From NCBI GenBank assembly GCA_047495785.1, contig JBLDXI010000017.1, forward strand, positions 186,001 through 250,000: DNA of 64,000 bases. The letters run 5' to 3'. Shown here piece by piece: positions 50,648-60,580 of this stretch. Position numbers and translations under genes: made by a program. This DNA comes from Lepidodermella squamata (lineage: Eukaryota > Gastrotricha). The first letter of the stretch is position 1. Each line of letters opens with the position of its first letter. The notes under the pieces were generated by a model. It saw nothing but the letters and a program-made list of their open reading frames with translations. It was not told the origin of the DNA and made no database searches.

Positions 50648-53050
50648 ATGCTCCTCAACAACTGTTTGGTGATTCTGGTCATCTTGGTACCAACTCTCAG
50701 CGGCCAATTCAAGTCCATTCGGCTTAACTTGATGCGAATTTTCTCATTTGGGGCGGTTGATGAACGTCAAGCCCAAGCTGTCCGCGCGGCAGCTCAATTT
50801 GCCGTAGACCAGGCTAACAATAGATCCGACATCTTATTCAACTACCGGCTCGAAATTGTCAACAAAGACGAAAGATTCGGCAGTGCTACTGTAACATTAG
50901 CAGTTGAATTCGCCCGAGATATGATGAATGACACTTCCATTCAATCACCAATTGTAGTCGGACCATCATTCTCCGCGGGTTGCAAGGCGGTTGGCACAGT
51001 CTTGCACTACGTCAACCTAATTGCTATCAGCGATCTATGCACTGCAGCCTCCTTAACAGACCGACGAGTATATCCTAACCTTTACCTATCAATCTTAACT
51101 GGTAAGGAAACAGCCTTGTCTATGCTACGATTTATGCGTGATATTGGTCGTTGGAACAAGTTTGCCCTCCTTGCAAACTCGGGTAATCCCACTGACTATC
51201 AAAGCGCTTTCTTCCTGCATAGCAACGCCATTGAGCAAAGGTTCGAAGTACCTTGGTTCGACATTGTCACGAATGTAGATCAATCAACTATTTTGCCCTT
51301 GAAAATCCGGGGTATCAGAATAGTAATACTAATGACGACTACGGACGCTCAGCTTAGTTCATTCCTTTGTGAGGCGTATAAGTTAGGTATGACAGGGCGC
51401 AGATACACGTTTCTGACAAGCAGAATCGGAGCAGCACTTAGTGGCGAATGGTGTGATATCGAGATTTTGAAGCAGCAATGGAGACAGTTATTCTTTGTCA
51501 CTTCCTCGCAAACACCTGACGATTTCAACCAACTGTCGGAGTTCGGTTACAATGCTATTGATCTAGAAAAGGTTCTGTACCGAGCAGTTAAAGGCGCGAC
51601 TCGGGATACATTCTCACTAGCCTACACTTCTCACGATACTATGCTGAAAACCGTTTTGATATTGAACGACACCGAAACAAGACTGAACAGATTCTACAAC
51701 AAGTCCTTGCGAGACTATGCAACTCACCCTGAGTTGGTTACCAAAGTCGCTCACGAGTCGATTCTCTCTTCGAAAGTCCTCGGGGTCAGAGTGGGACTGA
51801 TGACCTACAGCGAGATGGGGCAGTTTCAAGGTGATATTAGATCAATATCCCAGTGGACGCCACGGGAAGGTTTTATCAGGGTCGCCAAGGTTGTAGAACG
51901 GCAAGGGAAGGCGAACGAGACATTGGGATTTGAAAGTTACGTATTACAACCTGTACGACCTGTGGAATGGTTGTCAGGAAAACCTCCGATTGATCAACCT
52001 AAAATTGAAATTAAGGTGTTTACTGTGCCAAGATCAGCTTCAATCGTCGCGATAATCTTCTCATCAATAGCGTCCTTGGGGCAACTAATAGCATGCATCC
52101 TCATAATCATAAGGAGAAATAACCAAATACGGCAGCCATTATGCCAATTCTTTGGGTTATTCGGTTGTCTCATTCTGAACAGCTCAACGATCATTTTCTC
52201 TCTGGAAAGAGGAGCTGATTTCGAAGGTCTAATTGCAGCTTCATATTTCCTTCTTGCTATTGGAGGCTCGATTTTAATTGGAATGTCAAGTTTCAGCGTA
52301 GCCTTGATCTTACAGCAGGTTAATGGCAATTTGACCCGAGAAAAGGGTCGCGGCAGAAGCATGCTGCATCCGAAAAGGCAGTCCAGATTCAGCGACCATG
52401 GCGAATCGATCTTATTGACAGTTCCGAGCACCAACAATTTAGCGATAGATGTACCTGCGTTAAGTGAGATTCGTAGCGTAACTGGTTCACCGACGTCACC
52501 GAGCCATCTAGCCAGGAGCGAGGCCGATTCCAGAAGAAAAGAAATCGTCATCAATTGGAAATCAATCGACAAATTTACGACAATTCTCTGCCTAATTTTC
52601 GTCATCATAAGTTGCGCGGTTCTTATCGGCCTATTCAGCACCCAGCCGGTTACATGTTTATATCAACAAAGCGGGGAAGATTTGTATGATGATTCCAGAG
52701 ATACCAACATTGAATCCTGGACGGTACTGTGCGAAATCGGGGATTCAGATACTAGCGGTAAGGTTTTGACAGGCCTAACCCTTTTCGACCTTACCCCGTT
52801 ACTGATTGGAGCTTTCGTTGTCTACCGATTGAGGCAGTGTGATAGGAAAATCTCCCGTGCGGACAATCGGCTTATCCTGATTTCAGGAATAAGAGTCATT
52901 AACGCGGCTGGGGTTGGCATTGCTGGAGTTCTGATCGTCTTCATAATGTCGGCAAATCCGGTTAATCAACAAATAGCTGTTGCTTACTTGACCCTCATTG
53001 GATCCTGCTGTGTATCCTCAACTTGGCTTTATTCGATCTTCAAGAATTAA
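50648..53050 (+). CDS. GABA-B-like class C GPCR, copy 1
   Basis: 800 residues, one exon. Signal peptide (MLLNNCLVILVILVPTLSG). The Venus-flytrap ligand domain (about residues 25-430) includes GAVDERQAQAVRAAAQFAVD, IVVGPSFSAGCKAV and DIGRWNKFALL, the pattern of GABA-B rather than glutamate receptors. No cysteine-rich domain follows, which also fits GABA-B. Seven TM segments start at SIVAIIFSSIASLGQLIACI. A long second extracellular loop (about 45 residues) carries two cysteines, one of which can pair with the TM3 cysteine. A long serine-rich third-position intracellular loop lies between TM3 and TM4. Ligand unknown; the GABA-contacting residues were not verified. Confidence 0.82.
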   Translation: MLLNNCLVILVILVPTLSGQFKSIRLNLMRIFSFGAVDERQAQAVRAAAQFAVDQANNRSDILFNYRLEIVNKDERFGSATVTLAVEFARDMMNDTSIQSPIVVGPSFSAGCKAVGTVLHYVNLIAISDLCTAASLTDRRVYPNLYLSILTGKETALSMLRFMRDIGRWNKFALLANSGNPTDYQSAFFLHSNAIEQRFEVPWFDIVTNVDQSTILPLKIRGIRIVILMTTTDAQLSSFLCEAYKLGMTGRRYTFLTSRIGAALSGEWCDIEILKQQWRQLFFVTSSQTPDDFNQLSEFGYNAIDLEKVLYRAVKGATRDTFSLAYTSHDTMLKTVLILNDTETRLNRFYNKSLRDYATHPELVTKVAHESILSSKVLGVRVGLMTYSEMGQFQGDIRSISQWTPREGFIRVAKVVERQGKANETLGFESYVLQPVRPVEWLSGKPPIDQPKIEIKVFTVPRSASIVAIIFSSIASLGQLIACILIIIRRNNQIRQPLCQFFGLFGCLILNSSTIIFSLERGADFEGLIAASYFLLAIGGSILIGMSSFSVALILQQVNGNLTREKGRGRSMLHPKRQSRFSDHGESILLTVPSTNNLAIDVPALSEIRSVTGSPTSPSHLARSEADSRRKEIVINWKSIDKFTTILCLIFVIISCAVLIGLFSTQPVTCLYQQSGEDLYDDSRDTNIESWTVLCEIGDSDTSGKVLTGLTLFDLTPLLIGAFVVYRLRQCDRKISRADNRLILISGIRVINAAGVGIAGVLIVFIMSANPVNQQIAVAYLTLIGSCCVSSTWLYSIFKN

Positions 53051-53158
53051 GAATAATTATAATAAGAGCACTTGACGTTGTAACAGAGTAAGGTGTAGGA
53101 ATAATTATTTGTTGTATTTCAAATAAAAGCTAAAGTGAAAAATAATGGGACGCTGTCT
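53051..53158. other. 3' flank of receptor copy 1
   Basis: Contains caaataaaagc (about 53118), a good poly(A) signal. Confidence 0.6.
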
Positions 53159-54170
53159 CTACAAAGATGCAAGAATGAAAATCGATACGTCGATAACAAT
53201 GTTCGCGGTGAGAATGACGCCGAAGAAAATGACGTCGATCAGTCGAACGTAGCTGATCTTCACCCTGCCACCGATGAGGAGCGTCCGCTCGGCAACTTCA
53301 AGTTCCGAGATACAACAGGCCATCATTGAGTAAATCGTACAGACCACTCCAACGACTAGTTGACAGGTCATGAAAATGATAGCATAACTGACTTCTGCCG
53401 ACTGGGGTAGGGCGTCGCTTACAGCTGATTGAAGCACTGCCTGGGCTAGAACCACTGTTACGCAATAGGCCGGGCGATCAGGATGAGAGGGTGACATGAA
53501 GCCACACGATATCAAAAGCATAGCAATCGCAAAACTGGGCAGAAAAACCGTGATCAAATAGGTGTTCGACTTGCGCTGGAACTTGAAAGTGAAAATCGCA
53601 AAATCATAGCCGGTTCCTGTTGTATCCGCCAAATTTGTGTATGTTGTACGCCTATAGAGGATCTAAGCTTATACGGTATCTATACGGGATAAGCAATATT
53701 TTAAAATGTCATAGCGGCCAAACCGTGAGGGTGACTATCGATCATCATATATTAATTGATTGCTGTAATCAAGGGCTATCGATTGATGCCAAATCGAATT
53801 CCACGCGGCACACTCAGGGTCAAGTTTTGGCCAAAAAACGCAAATTTTCCGCATTTTTTTTACTTTGAAGGCAAAAATCATATTTCCAAAAGTTCCGCGC
53901 GGAATTCGATTTGGCACCAATCGATAGCCCTTAATTACAGCAATCGATTAATATATGATGATCGATTGTCACCCTCACAATCGCTCTTCGATATTCGCTA
54001 TATTCGCTCTTCGATCGAGTAGTTCGACTCTAACAGTGTCCAAACGATTGAGGGACTGAAAATTCTTTCATCACTGGGATCCGCAAGCCTCGTAACACCT
54101 TCCTTTCTCACAAACCGCATGCGTTCAGTTGAATACCACGCTTCTATGGCGATAGAACAGGTTTGCTCAT
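53159..54170 (-). pseudogene. Cys-loop subunit pseudogene with foldback insertion
   Basis: 53632-53159 encodes M1-M4 in an open frame (NTYLITVFLPSFAIAM, CVTVVLAQAVLQSAV). The preceding ligand-domain part is displaced to about 54168-54000 (EQTCSIAIEAWYSTE, RFVRKEGVTRLADPSDE). Between them lie ~370 bp including a MITE. Upstream of EQTC the KKFPFD sequence is replaced and exons 1-2 are absent. Non-functional. Confidence 0.85.
53725..53978. mobile_element. Foldback MITE with ~85-bp terminal inverted repeats
   Basis: Arms start gtgagggtgac(t/a)atcgatc and include atatatta and gggctatcgattg; they differ at a few positions. The 254-bp element is almost all inverted repeat with an ~80-bp centre. I see no clear target-site duplication, possibly because ~90 bp of extra sequence (53637-53724) adjoins it. 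Confidence 0.8.
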
Positions 54171-54982
54171 GTTGTTTAAAACGGAATATGAATCCTATTC
54201 GGTGGCTTATTCATTCCGATAGTTATGCTTCAATATTGTCCATAGATCGTCATTGAAACAATCTCGTTAGAAAATTCACCTATACTCGCCATATCAGAAA
54301 TTATGAATTTCCTCTATTTTGTCGCTCAGAAATTTATGGCTAATTTATTGCAGCTTTTACAAGAATTAGCTATGTAATTAACTTAAAATCTGAAGACAAT
54401 GTGGGCTGTAGCTTTTGACCGTAGTCCAATTAGCAAAATGTATCTGCGGTAATCCACTTTCAGAACCTGGCGGCAATGAAGAAATACTAGACGTAGCAGG
54501 CGGTTCGAGAAAGGTTTTTCAAATTGCCTTGGACCCAGATGTCTCTTAGGAATTTAGTTGATGAATCAAGTTAATTAGCCTCGTTGGATCTCTTAGAATT
54601 AATGCATAGCATTTCACGGTCGAACTAGTATGATGAACAATTTGAGTTTACATACATTCTCTGAAATTTAGTTTTGTTGACAGTCGTGAATTTTGTCGAT
54701 TTTAGTGTGTACTTGCTCTGCAATCTGCAATCTGCAATCTGCAATATGAAACTCTGTCTACCTTATCAACCGCAAACTCGATCGGCGACAGCTTCCGATG
54801 CATCTCTTGAGGACAAAAAGGCTATTAAGCTCCTAAGAGTTTCCGGGATACCCCAAAAATAGAAATTCGGTCATTCCTCTAACCTAATTGCATTAAGATC
54901 CTCAATTAAGCCCACAATTTGCGCAGACAAATCTTCTAGTATATTCATACCTATTGTTTTATGTTTTCAGATATTCAGAATT
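54171..54982. other. Intergenic sequence
   Basis: A short tandem gcaatct unit (four copies, about 54720-54746) is the only repeat. No gene supported. Confidence 0.4.
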
Positions 54983-57331
54983 ATGACTAAATATATATTG
55001 CTGCTCCTTTTGGCTTTGCAGTCAGCTCACTGCCAGTATAAAGCCACTCGACTGAGTTTACTGAAACTCTTCGCATTCGGAGGGGTCGATGATCGCCAAG
55101 CCCAGTCTATCCGAGCAGCAGCTCAATTTGTCATCGATCAAGTCAACAACAGATCAGACATTCTCTACAACTACCGCCTTGAAATGAGCAACCGAGACGA
55201 GTTGTTCGGAAATGCAGCTGCTAAGCTGACGGTCGAGTACCGACGCGAAGAGATGAACGATACTTTTATCCAAGCTCCAATCATCGTCGGACCAGCTTTC
55301 TCCGCAGGTTGCAAAGCAGTTGGCCCTGTTTTGAATTATATCAATACGATTGCTATCAGCGACTTCTGCACCGCTCCGTTTCTCACAGATCACAGCATTT
55401 ACCCGAATCTGTACCTGTCCTTGTCTACTGGTAAGGAAACTGCTATGGCGATGCTGAGATTCATGCGAGAAATCGGCCGCTGGACAAAAATCGCGATTCT
55501 ATCCAACTCCGCTAACGTGAATGACTACCAAACTGCTTTCTTCTTGCATGACAAAGCCATTGAACAGAAATTCACCATTCCTTGGTTCGACATGGTAACC
55601 GACGTTGACCAATTCACGGTCCTACCCATAAAAGCTAGAGGAATCAGGATTATCGCTTTCCCGACTAGTGTGAAAGCCCAACTTAGTCGCTTGCTGTGCG
55701 AGGCGTTCAAACTCGGCATGACAGGGCCCAGATACGTGTTTTTGAGCCAAAACGGAGCCTACGTGAACGCACCATCTGGAGAGTGTGGAATGGATGTTAT
55801 GCAACAACAATGGCGTCAGTTGTTTCTATTCGGTTACTCTCAAACGCCTGACAACAGTTCTCAAGTCAGCGAATTCGGGTACAACGCTATCGATCTGGAA
55901 AGAGTCCTTTATCAGAATGTGAGAAACGCTACCCCCGACTCATTTGGTTTCGCTTACAATGTTCATGACACAGTGCTGAAAACTGTATTGATTCTCAACG
56001 AAACTGAGTCTAGGCTGAACAAGTTCTACAACAAATCTCTGAAGGATTATCCAACCCATCCTGAGCTGGTGACCAAGGTAACTAACGAATCAGTTCTTGC
56101 GTCCAAAGTCCTAGGAGTTCGAGTCGGGCTAATGGCATACAGCGAGAAGGGTCAGTTTCAGGGCGATATTCAAGCGGTTGTTCAATGGACCCCGAAAGAA
56201 GGTCTAGTAAAGGTTGCGAAAATTCGACAAAAAGCTGACAAAGTCAACGATACTTTCGCTTACGATAGTTACGTGATGCAGCCGCTAAGACCGGCTGAAT
56301 GGTTGATAGGAAGACCACCTATCGATCGGCCGAAACTTGTGTTGAATATTCTGACGATTCCACAATCTGCGTCGATCGTTGCTATGGTACTATCAGCTTT
56401 GATAACTATCGTCCAACTCGCGGGTTGTCTACTCATTTTGGCAAGACGAAAGGGTGAGATCCATCAGCGCCTGTGCAAGATTTTCGGACTTTTTGGTTGC
56501 CTCATTCTGAACATATCAACTTTTCTCTTCGCAACTGAGAGGAGGATAGATTCGGCAGATCTAGTAACTGCCGCTATGTTCCTCCTCGCTTTCGGGTCAT
56601 CGATTTTGATCGGAATAACTTCGTTCGGGCTTGCGATGATTCTTCAGCAGGTGAAAGGCGGACTGGGTTTGAAAACGGGCCATAGGAAGATAGCCAGTAT
56701 GCTAGCTTCACTGAAGAGATCTACGACAAGTGGCAGCGGAAGCTCAGCATCTAATCTTGACGAAATGATTCGCGATTCGATGGGCTCGAATTCAGCTAGT
56801 TCGGCCCGTCTTATCCAGGTACAGCCTATTGCGAGCCGAAGTTCCGCTCCAGTAAAGGGGGCCGCATTAGACCCCCCGAAGCCAAGCTCGCCCCGACCTA
56901 ACTCGGTGAACAAACGAAAGGGCGAGAAGAAGAAGAACATTCAAATCGAGTGGGAATTGAATGACAGCCTAACGTTAACACTGACTATCATGTTTCTCGC
57001 AATCAATGGCGCAGTTCTCGGCGGAATGTTGATCGCCCTCACTCTTTTCGACCTGATCCCTGTTCTTTTCGGCGCATTTTTCGCCTATCAACTGAGACAA
57101 TCTGTTAAAAAGACTTCATTGAGTTCAAATCGCGAAATCGTTCTTTCAGTCATTAGCGTCGTCAATTCAGCCGGGATAAGCGTTGCTGGCGTCTTGATTG
57201 TTCTAATTACCGGAGCGAATCCTGTTAATCAGCAAATCGCGATTTCATTTCTCACAATTGCAGGATCGCTTTCAGTGTCAGCCACTTGGTTGTACCCGAT
57301 TTTCAAGCCAAATTATTCTAATCAGCCGTAA
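54983..57331 (+). CDS. GABA-B-like class C GPCR, copy 2, second extracellular loop missing
   Basis: 782 residues, one exon, tandem paralogue of the gene at 50648. Signal peptide MTKYILLLLLALQSAHC. The flytrap domain is closely similar (GGVDDRQAQSIRAAAQFVID, IIVGPAFSAGCKAV). The 7TM region is similar except that TM4 (IMFLAINGAVLGG) runs directly into TM5 (MLIALTLFDLIPVLFG). About 45 residues present in copy 1, including both loop cysteines, are absent with the frame kept. This removes the conserved class C disulphide. The intracellular loop after TM3 is longer than in copy 1. ATG 54983 gives the signal peptide. Confidence 0.82.
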   Translation: MTKYILLLLLALQSAHCQYKATRLSLLKLFAFGGVDDRQAQSIRAAAQFVIDQVNNRSDILYNYRLEMSNRDELFGNAAAKLTVEYRREEMNDTFIQAPIIVGPAFSAGCKAVGPVLNYINTIAISDFCTAPFLTDHSIYPNLYLSLSTGKETAMAMLRFMREIGRWTKIAILSNSANVNDYQTAFFLHDKAIEQKFTIPWFDMVTDVDQFTVLPIKARGIRIIAFPTSVKAQLSRLLCEAFKLGMTGPRYVFLSQNGAYVNAPSGECGMDVMQQQWRQLFLFGYSQTPDNSSQVSEFGYNAIDLERVLYQNVRNATPDSFGFAYNVHDTVLKTVLILNETESRLNKFYNKSLKDYPTHPELVTKVTNESVLASKVLGVRVGLMAYSEKGQFQGDIQAVVQWTPKEGLVKVAKIRQKADKVNDTFAYDSYVMQPLRPAEWLIGRPPIDRPKLVLNILTIPQSASIVAMVLSALITIVQLAGCLLILARRKGEIHQRLCKIFGLFGCLILNISTFLFATERRIDSADLVTAAMFLLAFGSSILIGITSFGLAMILQQVKGGLGLKTGHRKIASMLASLKRSTTSGSGSSASNLDEMIRDSMGSNSASSARLIQVQPIASRSSAPVKGAALDPPKPSSPRPNSVNKRKGEKKKNIQIEWELNDSLTLTLTIMFLAINGAVLGGMLIALTLFDLIPVLFGAFFAYQLRQSVKKTSLSSNREIVLSVISVVNSAGISVAGVLIVLITGANPVNQQIAISFLTIAGSLSVSATWLYPIFKPNYSNQP

Positions 57332-57922
57332 TGATGTCGAGAAAATTCGAGCCTAGCCTCACAAAACGAGACATAAGTGCGTGTTTTCAACTAGATTGAT
57401 TCCTATATTCTATACTTGATTAGCACAAACATGTTGTTTTCCGGTGTTTTTTCGAATAAAACTGAATTTTGTGTAAGAGTTTGCTTATTTACGGCCAGGG
57501 ATTTTCAAGCACCGGCGGTGAAAAAAGCAATTATGCCGGCCGCGCCATTTCCAGTGCGTTTTTTCCTGTTTAGCAGCTGAAAAGTGCTGCCCTTCGGGAT
57601 TCGCGTAAGGCGCAAAAAATGAGGGCTAAAAAGAAACTGGGCGCATTATTTGCTCGGCAATTACATTGCGATGCGTAAGCGCGATGTTGCCGTAGCAACG
57701 CGTCGGCTTTTCCGTTTTGTGCGCGCCGGTCGAGTGTTGTTTTCACAATGTACCCATGAAAACGTGGCAGGTATAAATGATGACGGACGAAAGCTAATTT
57801 TGCGCAGGGTCTCAATTTCGTTTTTTGTTGTATTTATACAAAATCTTCGGTGATTTTTTTCGCGATAAATTATTCATATATAGCGGTGACGTGCGCGTCA
57901 CTGACTGCGACTATTTACTAAG
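57332..57922. other. 3' flank of receptor copy 2 and 5' region of the Stum-like gene
   Basis: cgaataaaact (about 57453) is a likely poly(A) signal for copy 2. A GC-rich stretch at 57535-57760 with gcgc/cgcg clusters is probably the promoter of the next gene. Confidence 0.5.
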
Positions 57923-60375
57923 ATGGCAAATGTTAGTTTTTCGCCATCAGCGCTGAGTAGCAATAATATTACGCCGAACGCCTCGCCGCCGACAACACGC
58001 ACGCTCTTAGGATCGTCGACGAACAATTCGCTGAGTCACCACAATAGTAATGCTATCGCTACGCCGCCTACAACTTCTACCCAGGCGGCTATCACACAGC
58101 ACCAGCAGGATTTCAAGACTTGGTTTTTCCAGACAGCGGCGTTAAACCATCCAGACGTCTCTAGGGCCACATCGCCGAAGCAATTACGGCGAGCTCTACG
58201 TCGCGCTTGGAAAGCACTAGAAAAATCGCCTTACTACAAAACTTTACGCTCGGAGCACGCAGGTGACTCGCAGCCTGATCTATCCTTCCTAGAAAGCGGC
58301 GCACGATCAGCACCGGGCAGTCCCAGTAGAAGCCGTAAGCGGTTTCGTAAGAACACAAAAGCGAAATCGTCGCCGAAATCAATTTTCGCAAAATTAAGCC
58401 GAGCAGACTCCGGTGAAGAAAACGACGACGTTAGGCCAATGCGACCGTCCACAGCAGCTGCATCGTCAAAAGTCCGACCTTTCAGTGCTGGGAGTGTCGG
58501 TAGCACGTCGTCCAGTGAAGGCAGTGAATCTGGCCACGTGCCAACTGGCGACGATCCCAAGGCTAAACTGATAAAAAAGGGCGGCGGGTTATTCGCCTCG
58601 TCAAAGGTTCGCCCTAAATCTTCGGGAATTTTACGAAATTCCGCGCAGCAGAGCCCTGGTGCCGAAACCCCGGATCAAGCCGGTAGTAACAGAAATGTGA
58701 ATTTTTCGATTGTCGACGAAACTCAAGCGGCTGCTTCCGGGCTTGCAGTAGGATCTCGCAGGCAGAGTAACCTAAGCGCAGGGAGCCGACGTTCGGGTGA
58801 TGAAAGCGACACGAGTGTTCACATGGTTTTCGACTCGGGTAACGCGAACTCCGACACAGCTCAATTGGTAACTATCCGCGAAAGCTCCCCGACAAAAAAG
58901 TCTCAGAAGGGGAGCCAGTCTTCCCTGAAAGATGCTGGCAAGAAACCTTTTGCTGATTTGAAGATTGTAGACGAAACCTCGGCGAGTCCGAAGAAGGCTG
59001 CTCCTAGCTCAGCGAAGGGTGCCGCGGGTAAAAAGGCCCCTCCATCGGTTAGTGGGGCTAGCGTTGCGTCTTCCTCATCTTCAAGCTCTGCTGTGGCGAA
59101 GAAGCAATCGACTGTTCCAAGTGTTAGTAGTGATAGTAAGTTATCCTCTGCCGGGGGTCAGCAGCCGGCAACCCCAACCCAATCAACCGTTCCCCAACCC
59201 AGCACCCCGTCCACTCCCGGCCCAACTCAAACCACCCCAACCACACCTGGCCCATCGGAAACAGCGCCGAAAGCTCGAGCTAATCCTTTCTCAGCTGCAG
59301 CTTCGATTATCGCCACCGGAGCGGCCGTCCACGAAAAAGCTGAGAAGGAGAAAGTAGCCGCCCAGCAATCGACAAGTGCGGCGTTTTCGACCCAAGATAG
59401 CTCAATGACCGATGCGACAAAAACCACGGATCCTGAATCCTCAACTGCTGGCGATGGCGCTTCGTCAAAAGCCTCAAAATCTACGACAGGGAAAGACAGT
59501 GCTAAATCAACTGCGAAGAAGGGCGATACCAAAGCTGATTCGAAAGATACTAAGGACACGAAGAAGGATTCGAAAAAGGGCGACAAGAAGGACGACAAAA
59601 AGAAAGACGACAAAGACGCTAAGAAAGCTGAAGGGGAGGCGGCTAAAGCTGCTGAGGCCGCTAAGGATGGAGCAGCGGCTGCAACTCCAGCTGCTGGGGC
59701 TGAGGCGGCTGCTGCTACTGGAGAAGGAGCAGACAAGGATAAAGCTCCATTGAAACGAGAAATGTCCAGAATCTCCGTCAAAACCAACGAGTCCCGCAAA
59801 TCTATCGATATGTCAAAACACATAATGAATCTCATTCAGGTTTGTCAATTTTTATCAGCAAATCAAGTTTTAGGACATCTTATTTTAGGGTGGCCAAAAT
59901 CAAGAAGAGCAAACGAAGAAGCCCCAAACTACGAATCAGTCTTACATTCAACAGGCTATTCCTGCTCTACCTATGGCAGCAGCTGTGATTTGCTTGATTC
60001 TGAATCTGCTTGCACCTGGGATTGGGACTATTATGGGTGGATTTTGCGTGATCTGCATGGGTAAACCCAGGATCGAGGCTAAAGAAAACGCCCTAGGACT
60101 TACGTAAGTGTTTTTCAATTAAAATTCGATCATATTTAATTTTCGAAATTTTCAGAATTTTTGTGAACTGCTTTGTCGGTATCAGCCAACTCATGACTGT
60201 GACTTTCTTCTTCGTCGGCTGGTTCTGGTCGATGGTGTGGGGCATTAATATGATTATAAACAGCATCGAATACATGGCAGAAAGGCGGGCTGAACGCGAG
60301 AAGGAACTGCAACAGACTGCTATGCGAGCTTTCGGTTTCATCCGTGCCGAGAATGCGCCGGCAGTCGACGAATAG
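57923..60375 (+). CDS. stum: Stum/SPEC3 family membrane protein with long disordered N-terminus
   Basis: Exons 57923-59839, 59889-60103 and 60156-60375 (introns 49 and 52 bp). The C-terminal ~150 residues are the Stum/SPEC3 domain: AIPALPMAAAVICLILNLLA with PGIGTIMGGF, then IFVNCFVGISQLM and FFVGWFWSMVWGINM. These give two to three membrane segments with a conserved W-x-W-S-x-x-W-G. Drosophila Stum is required for mechanical transduction in proprioceptive neurons; SPEC3 is a ciliary protein of sea urchins. The first ~640 residues are low-complexity Ser/Ala/Lys/Pro. Unspliced reading would end at 60064 and lose the domain. Confidence 0.87.
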
Positions 60376-60580
60376 AGAAAGCACTCATTTCCATGTTTGC
60401 TTTTCAAATCGAGTCATGAAAGCCACGCTTTACCTCTCTCTTTTTTATACCAATGAATGACGAGATTTTCTGTCAAAACGTGGCTATTGATTATCAATAA
60501 AGTCATTTTTCTACTTTTTGCATGATTAACCCGATTTTTTCTCCCTAGTTACCAGTGCGTTATGTAGTACTCAGGGTGTT
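60376..60580. other. Spacer between the Stum-like and ZC2HC1-like genes
   Basis: tcaataaagtc (about 60495) is the poly(A) signal of the Stum-like gene; only ~85 bp separate it from the next start codon. Confidence 0.65.

Noticed and set aside
51994-52641. 215-codon minus-strand ORF
   Set aside because: Antisense shadow of the receptor copy 1 membrane domain; no domain features.
59227-59835. Long minus-strand ORF (202 codons) of Ala/Ser/Phe-rich sequence
   Set aside because: Shadow of the low-complexity Lys/Ala-rich region of the Stum-like gene.
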